Origin: Erigeron canadensis
Taxonomy: Eukaryota; Streptophyta; Magnoliopsida; Asterales; Asteraceae
Direction of reading: 5' to 3'
NCBI RefSeq assembly: GCF_010389155.1
Contig: NC_057767.1
Span: 38,663,688-38,727,687 of the forward strand
DNA: 64,000 nucleotides
In this document: positions 37,978-49,179 of the stretch, in pieces
Position numbering within the stretch: the stretch's first letter is position 1
How the letters are laid out: the number at the start of each line of letters is the position of its first letter
Translations under genes and position numbers: made by a program
Notes under the pieces: model-generated
Seen by the model: the letters and a program-made list of their open reading frames with translations, nothing else
What the model was told of the DNA's origin: nothing
Databases searched by the model: none

Positions 37978-38158
37978 TAGGGTTGGTGACCCATTGGTAA
38001 GATCTTTGACCTTGTGAGATCCATATGAGTTCGAGTTTCACTTCCCATATATGTGAAGGTGGATTAATATGAATTTTTTAAGAGTTCTGGATTTCATCCC
38101 AGATGCGTGTAATTTAAGATTATGAGTAGATTAAATGTCGTTTTTTAGAAGAAAAAAA
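37978..38158 (+). mobile_element. SINE-like element
   Basis: A tRNA-like head: GGTTGGTGACCCATTGGTAAG (A-box-like, GGTGACCCATTGGTAAG) and, about 35 bases on, GAGTTCGAGTTTC (B-box-like). The unit ends in an A-rich tail at about 38150. Only a partial flanking match (AACTTTG) is seen, so borders are approximate. Confidence 0.55.
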
Positions 38159-38929
38159 AACTTTGGTTTGACATTTAATACTGTACTTTGCAAGATGCTT
38201 TTTTTACTTTTAGTATATATATATATATATATATCCCGTTAAAAAAAATCATTTTGGGTTCAACCAAACCAAACACCAATTTACTCTGATTTTTTCAAAT
38301 TGAGTTCTGTTTGATTTTTCAGTTAAATGGTTCAAACCGAAAATTGAACACCAACCCCCTACTCAAAGGTTAACTGTTAACTTTTTTTATAATTATACTA
38401 TTTACTTCTATAATCAGCTAGAATACTTTGATGGTAGTGTGTAGATTGTCGATTTTGATTGAAAACTTTTTTTTGATCTCTCTAATTTATTTTACAGAAA
38501 ACTATACTAGCTAGCTAGCTATCAGAAATATTATCATCTTCCTATTATATCACAATAATTAGCCCACTTTCCAGTTAAAGGCCATAGTTGTCATATGAAA
38601 ACTTTCCTTAATTGTAGATGTATAGTATATATTTCATCGTATCAAATGGTAAATATTCGGGCGTGCCTAAATTTTTTTAGGGTTGTGCATTAGACAGTTG
38701 TATATTTAATATAAATTTCAAGGGTGAGGTTTTGATAGAGTAGAAATAAAAAAAAATCCAGGGGTGAGTTTTTGATACAGAAATATACAATTTGTTTATT
38801 CACGTTAAGTGAAGCCCTAAATATTGCTTCATTTAGCATTTTCCATTTAATTTAAAGGGATATGTAGCTGTTAAATATTTAAATTTGGATATTGAATCAC
38901 TCACATTTTAATATTTTAATATATAAACA

Positions 38930-39210
38930 AATGAAAGTCCAATCATTTATCCATTATATAATAAATATTAAGATGTGAGTGGTTCTATACCAAAGTTCAG
39001 CCACATATGACATGTTCTCAATCTTAGATGTGTCTATTATGTATATGTATATTTATACTACTGTTAGATACCTAAGTTTAAATAGGGAATTCCTCATGTT
39101 GAATTAAAATATTAAGATGTGATGAGTTATATAATATTTTTGGATACCTAAGCTTAGATATGAAATTTCTCATGTTGAATTAAAATATTAAGATGTGATG
39201 AGTTCTATAT
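38930..39210. repeat. Diverged tandem repeat, about 80-bp unit
   Basis: Two adjacent units share GATACCTAAG, CTCATGTTGAATTAAAATAT and TAAGATGTGATGAGTT (about 39067-39131 and 39146-39210). A third partial unit with AATATTAAGATGTGAGTGG precedes them. Confidence 0.7.
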
Positions 39211-39339
39211 CTAAAATTAGATATCTAATAACCACATAAAATTGGCTTGTGTCTTAAAAATGTTATTATAAAATTTATACGTATTATTTGGATTGAAAAC
39301 ATTTCTTTAACTAGTGGTTTCCCTCGTCTTTTTGCTTTT

Positions 39340-40535
39340 TGGAGTTAGATAAGGGGTGCAAGGTAAGTGAAAGGTGCATTAACAACAATTTTTGTTGGTC
39401 ATGGCGAAGACCTATTAGTGGTGGCAGTGAACTTGAACAATATGATAATATGGTAAAGCTACTTCCTAGTAACTTTAATGAGGATGTGGATGATAAGTGG
39501 AACTAGAAGCTTAACGACAAGTCGGTTTTTATTGTTGCTCAACTCCGCAATCTAATTGATCATAACTTGATCTCGACTTGTACTGCAGGGCCTATTAAAA
39601 CTAGATGGAACTCGTTGATCCCAAAGAAAGTGAACTTGTTCGTTTAGAGATTGTTACGTGATTGTCTACCTACCTTCCCCAACTTATTTGCCAGAGGCAT
39701 TGACATTACTACGGTTCGCTGTCTACAATGTCAGTCCGGAATTGAGACTGCCCTTCATCTCTTTCAAAATTGTAGTCTTATTACTGGTACCCGAAGATTG
39801 ATTAGTAGTTGGATCGGTTTAGATGTTCCAAGGGGTCTCCCTGCTGATGTTGTTATGTGGTTGGAAGGCTTGTATTGTTCGACTAGATCGTTCAAGATTA
39901 TAGAGACTATTTTGTTCGTATGGTGGTGTATGGTGGTGGCTTATATGGAAAGCTCGAAATAATGTCGTCCACAATAATGTTAGGGAGAAGGATATATAAG
40001 GATATTTTTAATACGTTGATATCTACGTCCTACCTGTGGATTGCAAATCGGGGTAAACGTTTCGGGTTAGATTGGATACGGTGGGTAGAAAATCCTTTAA
40101 GGCCATGAAAATTAAGTCTGCCTCTTCCCATTTTGCTGGAGCAGCCACAATATGGTCTCATTTTTTGTCGTCACGTCTATCAATGGTGGAATGTTACTGG
40201 TTATTGTCAAAAAGTTTCGTTCCTCTTTTCGGCCTTGTATGGGATGACACTAAAAACACTAAGGAGTGAAAACCGATGGCACTACTTCTGTCGGTGGAGT
40301 TTTTTCTCATGTCTTGGTTTATCTGTAATTGGTCCTGAGTTTTTTTCTAACCCCTTTTTTCATCCTCACAGTTAAAGCCTTGAATCACGTTGATTACGTT
40401 CTATTAGTTTGTCACATTCTATCTCCTTTTGCTTGTAATTTATGTTTGTATCTTTATTATGTGATCTCTAGTACTCTAGTACCTTGTTAGTAGATCACGA
40501 GTATTAATAAAGTTATTTTGCCGTTCTAAATAAAA
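39340..40535 (+). pseudogene. LINE (non-LTR retrotransposon) 3' fragment with RT zinc-binding region
   Basis: The plus strand encodes a decayed zf-RVT-like region: WNSLIPKKVNLFV, a stop, then LLRDCLPTFPNLFARGID, CLQCQSGIETALHLFQNCS and FVWWCMVVAYMESSK in shifted frames. The Cys-x2-Cys...His...Cys arrangement (CLQC, ALHLFQNC) is the usual pattern after a plant LINE reverse transcriptase. The sequence ends with TAATAAAGTTATTTTGCCG, a common plant LINE 3' end. Stops and shifts throughout show it is dead, and the reverse transcriptase core and the 5' part are missing. Confidence 0.75.
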
Positions 40536-40799
40536 TATTTATACGTAGTAAAAAGGTTTGAGTAATAATTATTTAGGTACAATATTTTTTATGATATTGG
40601 CAAGACCTTTTAAAAAGATTTGAGAAAATAATTAATCCGACCTCCTAATTAAATAGCCTAAAGATTTTCCTAACTATAAAATGACGACAAGTGGCAAAAT
40701 CAATAGATAAGATAAGAAAAGAGAACTGATGAATACCGCATGTCAAGGTTTTAAGAAGATTTTTAGGTTGACTCTAAGGATGATATATCATTTCTAAAA

Positions 40800-41131
40800 A
40801 AGTACTTCCTAGTTAGCTCAAGTGGTTGAGCACATGTCTTATAAGCAAGAGGTCTTGGGTTCAAGACTTGGGAAGTACATAAGAAGTCTTTCGATGAAGA
40901 CTTGGCTTGGGTATACCCAAGTTCAAGTCTGAGGATACAGGGTTTACCCCTATTGATCGTCGTGCCTTCGAGCGGATTAGTAGGGGGTTTCCTCCCATCC
41001 GGTATTTGAAATAGGCATTTCTACTTCGAGGTAGCTTTCTAACACGAACCCGGTTAAAACAACGTATGTTAGACTACCCGCTTTTCGAATCGCGACACGA
41101 AGTTCTCAAGCGAAATTCACATTTCAAAAAA
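40800..41131 (+). mobile_element. tRNA-derived SINE with 17-bp target duplication
   Basis: The head reads TAGCTCAAGTGGTTGAGC (A box) and GGGTTCAAGACTT (B box). ATATATCATTTCTAAAA stands at both 40783-40799 and 41132-41148, a perfect 17-base duplication. The 332-bp body contains TAGTAGGGGGTTTCCTCCC and TTCGAATCGCGACACGAAG and ends in an A-rich tail. This is one of the best-preserved insertions in the window. Confidence 0.85.
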
Positions 41132-41405
41132 ATATATCATTTCTAAAAGATGTGAGTATTTTATTTTAAACAAAACGTTTCTATGATTTAATATAGTTCA
41201 TTAAATGATCATTAACACGGGTCTTAGATGCACAACTGCACAAGTTAACCTTAATTAAAAATGTTATCTAAAGACTTTCAATTGCTAGTTTTTGGTGATA
41301 TATCTCTTAACTTATGATAAAAAAAAATAAAATTAAAAAATGTGACATAATGCAAACTTACAACTTAAAGTGTTTTCTTTTGACTATGCGTATGAATATT
41401 TAATA

Positions 41406-41770
41406 TTAGCAAAATGTTCGTACGATGTGACGGTGAGATGATGAAGATGATAAGTCAAATAGTGTGATAGGTCATAGGAGGTGATTGATTATAGGGGTGA
41501 TAGGTCATAGGGTGATCGGTGATAGGGGTGATCTATCTGGACGGGCTCTGCCGTTGGATTTAAAAATTCGTTAAAAGTATGTCGAATGACATCTCTAATG
41601 AAAAAACATTAAATTATAAGAATACCCATATAATTTTATGACTTATCAATGTATGGTTTTTGAGATAAAAGATTTTGAAGAAATTAGATTAATAAAATGA
41701 TTTATGAAGGAGAAAGAAACAAAATGTGTGGTTGAGATTTAAGGGTATTATATGTATATAGGAAATGATA
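41406..41770 (-). mobile_element. Helitron-family copy (with 9786 and 51307)
   Basis: On the minus strand it ends CGAACATTTTGCTAA followed by T, an allowed CTRR end. The interior GTGATAGGTCATAGG, GGGCTCTGCCGTTGG and GTATGTCGAATGACATCTC follow the same order as the other two copies. The 5' border could not be fixed. Confidence 0.55.
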
Positions 41771-43119
41771 AATCCTCCTAACTAAATAGCTTAATAATCC
41801 ACCTAATTATGAGTTGATGACATGTAGAATAATCAGGGGCAAGATTAGATTAGAGAATTAATTGATGACACATGTCACCTTCTTAATATTTTAAAATAAT
41901 TATTAGGTTATTTCGTCAAGAGGGTTTAACATTTTCGTACTTCGAATACAGATCCCATAGATGAATAACATGGGTGTTTTTATTGCTCAACAAGTTAGCA
42001 GCTAGCTGCATGGAATGAAGGTCCACCGACGTCAGATATTAATTACGTAATTTCTAATAATTATAAACTCATGATAAAATGTAACATGCGTTAAATTAAT
42101 TAATTAACATGTTAGCTGTAAAATCTGCATTTTTTATATACATATATCTTAAACCTTGAATGTTTGTAGGTGGATATTTATTTTAATACGATTTTGTTGT
42201 AAAGTTAAAATAAAATATATAGATGATCGATTATCATATATATCTTAATCAAGTGTCAAGCTAGCTAATTGATAATTTACTTTTTTCGTTCTTATGATGC
42301 TTTATAACCTAAAGGTATCTTATTTAAGTGTCAAATAAATTTGTGAGGGTCAAAAATAAGAAGTCAACAAAAATAATTGGAAGGGTTGAATAAATGTTAA
42401 TGAGTAAATTCGAAAGGGTTGATAATTACTTGAAGTAACTCGATCATCTTACGGATATTCCCTAATGCTACATTTGTGGTTGCCGAGACATAGTTAAGAT
42501 ACTCGCTTCTAATTAACAGGTAATAATTATGGTTTAAAATATGTCATTAAAAAATTCAAACCTTATTGTAGTTATAGTTTCAGCTTATTAATAGTTTCTT
42601 TGACGTTTATGAGAAAAATAAAATTAAAAAAAATAAAAAGTGATAGAGTAATTCAAAGTATCTGCATAAATGATGTCATATTCTCATTGTATTTAATGTC
42701 AGGTTAATAATAGAGACAATAGTACTAATTTACTAATAAGCGCAAATAATTCTACTTTTGGAGCGAGGTATAGTTACTAGTCCTATAGATTTATGCATTT
42801 CATTATTGTACATTGATATGCACATATAAATATCTACCTTTTATTGAGCTATGAATCACCTTCATACTCTATATTTTTTTTTTATTACTATGCCTTTTTG
42901 CGTCAATATGTATTTTTATTTACGATTCCCCGCACCCCCACCCCCATAAATTATATAAAAAAAAATGAATCTCGAAGTTGGAGGCTGATTTCGAGGTATA
43001 TTGGTCACTAATGATTTCAAACTCGGAGTGAGCTAGGACATGGTAACTTGTACAATACAACTATGCTTTGACTTACAGATGGGCCGAAAACACAATTTAA
43101 TTTGTAATTTTTAAATTTG
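41771..43119. other. Spacer with one dispersed repeat
   Basis: The block at 41780-41930 (CTCCTAACTAAATAGC, TGATGACA) resembles 40625-40740 (CTCCTAATTAAATAGC), a dispersed repeat without visible ends. The rest is AT-rich with no gene. Confidence 0.4.
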
Positions 43120-43290
43120 TTAAACTTCGAATCATGCCACATGCAAATGTGGTGAGGGGGTCTTAGCAATGCTATATTCATCTAACACATGAGGAGCAAA
43201 CCCTTTAGGGCATTGCCAGGAGATGAATTGGTGTGGGCGCATCCGCGTGGGGGGTGTTAGTCATTTATCCGTTACTGCCTTTCAATAAAA
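43120..43290 (+). mobile_element. SINE body, 5'-worn copy
   Basis: It begins around a B-box-like TTCGAATCATGCC and runs through GGTCTTAGCAATG, CTAACACATGAGGAGCAAA and GGGCATTGCCAGGAG, in the same order as the minus-strand SINE at 14670-14872. The A-box head is not recognisable. Confidence 0.55.
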
Positions 43291-43999
43291 AAAATTATTT
43301 ATGTTTAATTTTAATTTGTAATGTGGTGAACTATTTATTTTTATGTTTAATTTAGTATTTATGTTGAAGTTTAATTGAATTTAGTATTTATATTTATATT
43401 TATATAGTTAAATTGATGATTTAATATAAAAAAAAAAAAAGAAATTGGGTAAGTTTAATTAATTTTGGTATGTATTTCTAATGATTTGGGTAGAATTGGA
43501 TACAATTGGGTAGGTATGAGTTGAAGGGTTTTGATTGGAAGATCATTTGGGTAACTTAATCGATTTGGGTACCACTCATTCCCCCTTATTGTAATATACC
43601 GGTATATGATTGATCAAAACCAAATGGATGGAAAACACAAGTATCAGATTTTAAAATGTGTGTCAAAAATGAATTAAGTAGCTAATTCGCTTTAAAAATA
43701 TGGGGTTTGCTAAATACAACCTTTAGAGCTGTGTTTAAGGTGCATAAATTATTTATATAATTACCATGAAAATCAAGGATGGACTTTTAATATAAAAAGT
43801 ACAAGTTGTATTATACACGTTAAATACAGCCATATTTAGCATTTCCCTAAACATATATGAGATCCTATTTCACAACGCGTGCAAATCTTGATTTTACCAC
43901 CCCATACATCATGGGTCACTTCAATCTTTTCTTTATAACATCGTAATTTAAAAGGTTACCTTATCTTATTTGTGGTGTGGTAATACTAACTAATATATA

Positions 44000-44300
44000 T
44001 CTATACTATCTAATAAACCAAACTACTTATTTTATTCCTTAAACTTTCTGTCTTTGAAATACAAAAATATTATTCTCTTTTATTTACTAATTTAAACATT
44101 TTTATCTAATATACCTATAATACTCTTAATGAAATAATTTTCGGTATAAATCCTTCAACACTCAAAATAACTATAATACCACCTTTAAAATCAATTACTT
44201 TTACAGTCACCATCATCTTCGCCCCCATCACCGTCCCCACTGTCGTCACAACCGCCATCACTAACCTTACTGTCATCGTATTGCGCAGGCAGAAGTCTAG
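44000..44300 (+). mobile_element. Non-autonomous Helitron
   Basis: It starts TCTATACTATCTAATAAACC after A and ends GCGCAGGCAGAAGTCTAG before T. The 3' half has the GC-rich ACCATCATCTTCGCCCCC-like tract seen in the other copies. Confidence 0.75.
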
Positions 44301-44535
44301 TACTAATAATCGGAGTCAAAAGTTTATTTCAAATGAACAAATTTAAAACGTTAATTTTACGTTTTGTTTGAATTTACTATTGATATTGATTGTAACTTTT
44401 TTCTCACAGATGAAATTTCAAAAATACTTTTAAAATTAGAAAAGATTTTATTACACCAAAATAGGAAACGGGACAGCTGTCTCCGTCCTTGGTAGTAAAG
44501 TAACTCGCAGTGTCATTTTTTACGGGTTTTTGTTC

Positions 44536-44735
44536 CTAATACCGTCTTTGACGGTGTGTGGGGGAGGTTGATATGTAGACAGTCTTACCCTTGCCAAAGG
44601 TAAAGATACTGCTTTCAGTGTCTACCAAAGGTAGAAAAGGAGCTCCAGCCTTGCTGGGCATAAGGATCGAACACATGACCTCTGTTTTCAGAGGCAATAG
44701 CTCCAACAACTGATCCAACCCAGTTGGTAACGTAG
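44536..44735 (-). mobile_element. tRNA-derived SINE, minus orientation
   Basis: On the minus strand the head reads ACTGGGTTGGATCAGTTG and then GTGTTCGATCCTTATGCCC (B box), followed by a body with CTTTGGTAGACACTGAAAGC and CTGTCTACATATCAACC. The open frame of 60 codons across it is incidental. Borders are approximate. Confidence 0.6.
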
Positions 44736-44869
44736 ATAATAAATTGTTTAGTTTTTAAATCGAATTTGATCTTTTATCTAGTTTTACCTTTTTACGTTGA
44801 AAGATATTACAATATCCACGGTGTAATTTTAATGTTACTGAAAGTCGTCACGTTAATTGACCTATTTAA

Positions 44870-45084
44870 CGAGGAGCGTAAGCCCACTAGGCTAAAAAAA
44901 AGTCAAACCCCGACCAGGTAGTATTAGCGGTGACGTCGCCGCTAATACTGCGGCCCCCCATGTCCTTAATGGTAAATCTGGCAGAGAAAATAGCGGGGCC
45001 CCTGTCAGTGTCAGAGTATTAGCGGCGACGTCGCTACAAATACCTTGGTCAGGTTGACTTTTACCTGGTGGTGTTACCATGTGC
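44870..45084. mobile_element. Mutator-like MITE (copy B) with two internal palindromes
   Basis: Perfect 9-bp target duplications CCTATTTAA stand at 44861-44869 and 45085-45093. The inverted ends share GTAA, CCAC and CAGGTAAAAGTCAACC-like blocks over about 45 bases. GTATTAGCGGTGACGTCGCC and its complement form a near-perfect palindrome at about 44927-44955, and a worn second one lies at about 45015-45044. The central ATGTC...GGTAAATCTG...GGGGCCCCTGTCAGTGTC string is shared with copy A at 11878-12090. Confidence 0.85.
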
Positions 45085-45093
45085 CCTATTTAA

Positions 45094-46077
45094 TTAGTTT
45101 GACATCAGAGGGCCACCAAAAATGACGGAATGGGTCTACAAGCTCAGTATTCAAAACATGAAAATTCGACCACAATATTGTAGTGGTCAAGTCAAGAGAC
45201 ATGAAAAAAACAAACAAGAACCAAGCATTACTTCTATCTTGTTGGCGGTTAGCTAGAAGGTTCAGGAGTTTGGTGGTTATTTATTGATTGATATTTGTTG
45301 AAAATTGTTGTAAATAGATTTAACTTTTAAGGGAACTAATATGAAGAAAAAAAAAAGAGTAACTAGATTGTCCAATTTAATTTATGTTTCAACAGATAGA
45401 GATCTTAGTTCAATTATGCCTTTGGCCGTTGAAGTTCGATTCGCTTTAAGAATTTCAGGATACCTTACACAATGGTATATCCAACAAGTATACTAATCAC
45501 TTTACTAAACTGGTCAAGTACATCGAACCAACAATACATACTGGAATCATTTTTTTTTCCAACCCAATATATATTAATTCAATATATTCATTTCTTATAA
45601 TATTCATCCATGTTGAATTAACAAACATTATAATTAAATATACATACGCACCCGCATTCTAAATTAAAACAAAATAGATTGCCTTACATTTACAATATGC
45701 TTTCATAACACCTCACATCATATTGGTGGAGCATGGCGGCAGCATATCGAAAAGATACAATAGTAGCATATTGATGCTTCAATATGCTTAATAAAGCGAA
45801 AATACTGGTAGGCATATCGTCACTGGAGATATGATGTTCATAATTAACTTAAGAAATTAGTCAAGTATATACCTTAATTAGTAACTTGAAAGAAGCGTTT
45901 AATTTGTCCTATGCCTCCCTGGTGAGTGGATCGAGACTGATGTTAAAGCTAAAACACGTACAATCTATTTGAACGATCGATCAACTTTATTTTGTGACAC
46001 TTCTATTACTATCATTAACTGACATAATGACATTCAATCCCTCATGTTAGTTAACCCATTTAATTTGTGCATAGTCA
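45094..46077. other. AT-rich spacer
   Basis: Nothing beyond AT-rich intergenic sequence could be supported. Confidence 0.4.
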
Positions 46078-46285
46078 ATGATGACTAGTGCAACTGGTCA
46101 CAGGTATCTCAGATTTTACTCAAGGTTTTGAGTTCGATCTTTGGAGATGACAAGTCTTGGGGTTTTTTCTTCCGAATACTTGTAGTGGCTCATGGTCAAC
46201 ATATCGTTGTCTAGGGTACGTGCAAGACTTCACCATTTACGATGAGGTTTTCCTGATGTCGCATACTGATTTAATGTTCGAAAAA
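46078..46285 (+). mobile_element. SINE-like element
   Basis: A tRNA-like head, GACTAGTGCAACTGGTCACA, is followed by TTTTGAGTTCGATCTTTGG (B-box-like). The body ends near TTAATGTTCGAAAAAATTAC. No target duplication is visible, so the call rests on the Pol III boxes and on the CTTCACCATTTACGATGAGG body, which is similar in style to other plant SINEs. Confidence 0.5.
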
Positions 46286-46947
46286 ATTACGTATATATAT
46301 ATATATAGTAGGATGATGTCGACCAGCTGATAAATGATGCATCAATTCGTAAATAAGTCTAGCGCAATGAAACGTACGTATCTAACTGATCATAGATCAA
46401 CTGATATCGCCACCATGTGATTACATGGACATACAGATGAAGGTTGCAAGTCGACGGTACATGGGATCAGAGGTTTCCATCTATTTACCTTTTTTTCCCC
46501 ATATTTTATGACATAATTACCAAAGTACAAATCATCATTCACTGGAAAGATCAGTTAAAGTTCGAACAGAGACTAACTACATATAGCAAATATTAATTTA
46601 TGCTTGCCCTCCATACTGCCAGATACTAAATTATCCTTTAAAAATATGGATTGACTTGGACTTCAATTTAATGTAGTTAGCTAGGTGAAGTTGCTATAAA
46701 TGATATCTATGGCCTTTAATCGATCGAGTAGATACTACTATTTTGCATTTTCGTACATGCTTTCAATTCTCCTAAAGCCGCTCTTATGTTCAACCATTTG
46801 TATGATCGATATGGTTAAAAAGTTTTATATAGAAAAAAGATGTATTGATCACACATCCCATGACTAATTAAAAAAAAAACATGCAAATGAACAAGAAAAT
46901 CAACTTTATTAGAATAAAATGATACATCGTTCTAATATATATATATA

Positions 46948-47230
46948 TCTATACTATATTATAAAAGAAATAACCTCTTTTATTTATGAAAGTGTTGAAA
47001 ATATGTAATATTTTCATTTAACACCCCTTAAAATATTTCAACATATATACACTACTCCATAACATTAATGATTAATTTACACTACCAATCATTTATTCTT
47101 TAATATATTTTCATTAACCATTTACATCAATTACCCACACCACTCGACGCCGTCTCCACCACCAACACTCGGCCCCCCATTACAACGGCATTGTAACGAC
47201 TACCGCCGCATTGCCCGGGTAACGTGCTAG
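46948..47230 (+). mobile_element. Non-autonomous Helitron next to a solo LTR
   Basis: The unit runs from TCTATACTATATTATAAAAG (after A) to TTGCCCGGGTAACGTGCTAG (before T). The 3' tract ACTACCGCCGCATTGCCCGG is close to that of 9388-9699. Its 3' end lies 8 bases from the LTR that starts at 47239. Confidence 0.8.
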
Positions 47231-47238
47231 TATATATA

Positions 47239-48000
47239 TGTTGGGAAAAAGTGCATTTTTCCACCACTTTGGACATCAATAAATATATAGTCGTGTGACA
47301 TATATCGCGAACTGTTTAGTGGGTTTTGTAGTCTCTGGCCAAGGCAACGTAACAAACTAAGATGCGTCCAAATTGGGTTAAAGGTGAATGAGATATCGAG
47401 TCTCAAAGTTGTGTGTTTGGTGCATAAGTTGGAGTTGGAAAAGCTTTGTCCCACATTGGTGTGGGATATAAACTTTTACTAGTTTATAAGTGGAGGTGTC
47501 TAAGCTATGTCAAGATCTTGTGTCGTGTTTTACTCTGGCTCCTACCCGCGCGCAGGGGGGGGGGGTGCAGAAAACGGGTTTCTGGGTTAACATTCTCTGA
47601 ACCAATGCGTGTACGCGCGACCTGCGGACACGAATGCAGCTCGAAAAACTGGGGCCCGTGCGGGGCTCCACCCGACCCGGTTTTTTACCACACACACATT
47701 CTCTGCAATTTCGGTCACGAAACAGCAACCATCCCTGTGCTCCGTTCGTCTTTCAGGCAAGTGTTCAACGTCCGGCAGTATGCTGCTTTTAACCGGTGTA
47801 CCCTGGGAACAGACGGCGAATCTGTTTAAGGGAATTGCATTTTCTTGTTTTGCAGGAAGCTTTCAAATTGCCTCTTTTATTTAGTTCCTCCATTCTGTTC
47901 TTGTTTAATTCCTTTATCATTATTTAATCGTATTGTAATATATATATATATATATATATTTAAGGAATTACATATTGTTATTATACTGTTATTTCCAACA
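47239..48000. mobile_element. Probable solo LTR, 762 bp
   Basis: The segment begins TGTTGGGAAAAAG and ends TTATTTCCAACA, so it has the TG...CA ends and short TGTTGG/CCAACA inverted repeats of an LTR. ATATA flanks both sides (47234-47238 and 48001-48005), although this is weak evidence in AT repeats. A promoter-like GTCCCACATTGGTGTGGGATATAA (core TTGTCCCACATTGG and GATATAA at 47450-47475), seen in many plant LTRs, lies near the middle. No internal retroelement region or second LTR is present. The GC-rich open frames at 47446-47884 lie inside it and are not genes. Confidence 0.65.
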
Positions 48001-48050
48001 ATATATATATATATATATATATATTATTCATAAATTCTCTTTACTTTATC

Positions 48051-48092
<42 letters not shown>
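48001..48092. repeat. (AT)n/(TA)n microsatellite block
   Basis: Two AT runs (48001-48024 and about 48055-48092) follow the LTR; another lies within it at 47939-47960. Confidence 0.85.
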
Positions 48093-48095
<3 letters not shown>

Positions 48096-49010
48096 CATTT
48101 ATAATTATTAAAGATTATATTAGAAAGTTAATTTAGGAAGATTTTGTCATTACCAAACAATACATTAATATATGTATTTAAAACAAAGGTAATAAAAATA
48201 AAGGTACAGAAATGCATACAAAGAATAGTAAGAGACCATTTTATTTCTTTAGACCTGTTTTCATTGTTTTAACGGGCCAATTTCATTTTCTATTGGATCC
48301 CTCTTATATTTTTAATTTTGTGCTTGACAAATTATGTTTTAATCTTTTAAATTGCTTCCAATTTGTTTACAAAGATTACTTATTTTAATTCATATTATTA
48401 TTTTTTAAGTTTGTAACATTTTTAAGATTATCTCATCTTATTACAAGTTAACTATTACATAGTATATATACACATAACAGTAGGATGTATGTTTTGAATA
48501 TATACACCTAACCATCTCCGAAAATTTTTTTTGTAATACTTATTAGTTTCAATGTTATTTCAGTTGATGTTTTATTATTTTGTTTAACTTTCTATTTTCA
48601 ATGATTTGAGAAATTAGCTTTAATTATGTTTGCATTTTTATTTTAAATATTCTACTTTCATATTTATTATCTTTTAGAATTTATATAATATATTAACCTG
48701 TTATAAAATTATACTATCGATTTTTTTTTAATTTATAATTGCTTACTAATTAAAAAATCAATATCAACTCAGGTTTTGAGCTATATAATGTTTCTAAAAG
48801 CATGTAATACTTTTTAAAATAGTACCGAACACAATAAATATAATGTCTCCCGGGACAACGTCCGAGTAACGTATCTCGTTGGTACTAAAAAGGTAATGTA
48901 GTCATTTTAAATGCATTTTAGGTATTTTAAAGGAATAAAGGTAGAAAAAATTTGAAAGTGAAAAAGGATGTTTGTTTTATATAGTAGTAAAAGATAAAAG
49001 ATAGTATCTT
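48093..49010. other. AT-rich spacer
   Basis: No gene or bounded repeat was recognised here. Confidence 0.4.
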
Positions 49011-49014
49011 GACT

Positions 49015-49089
49015 TCCCATTAATTTTTTTAATGTTTATGGATTTTTTATAATAATCCCATTAATTTTTTTTAATGTTTATGGATTTTT

Positions 49090-49179
<90 letters not shown>
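49015..49179. repeat. 41-bp tandem duplication followed by a long (TAA)n microsatellite
   Basis: The phrase CCCATTAATTTTTTTAATG continuing to GGATTTTTTATAATAA occurs twice back to back. It then runs into about 28 uninterrupted TAA units (about 49093-49179). The array probably grew from the TAATAA at the end of the duplicated unit. Confidence 0.9.

Noticed and set aside
40805..40875. tRNA-like sequence with A and B boxes
   Set aside because: It is the head of a SINE with target duplications and an A-rich tail; the cloverleaf does not close well, so it is not called a functional tRNA.
44892..45080. 62-residue frame on the minus strand
   Set aside because: It is a translation of the Mutator-like MITE, including its palindromes.
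47446..47884. Overlapping GC-rich open frames on both strands
   Set aside because: They lie wholly inside the probable solo LTR and overlap each other in several frames, so they reflect base composition.
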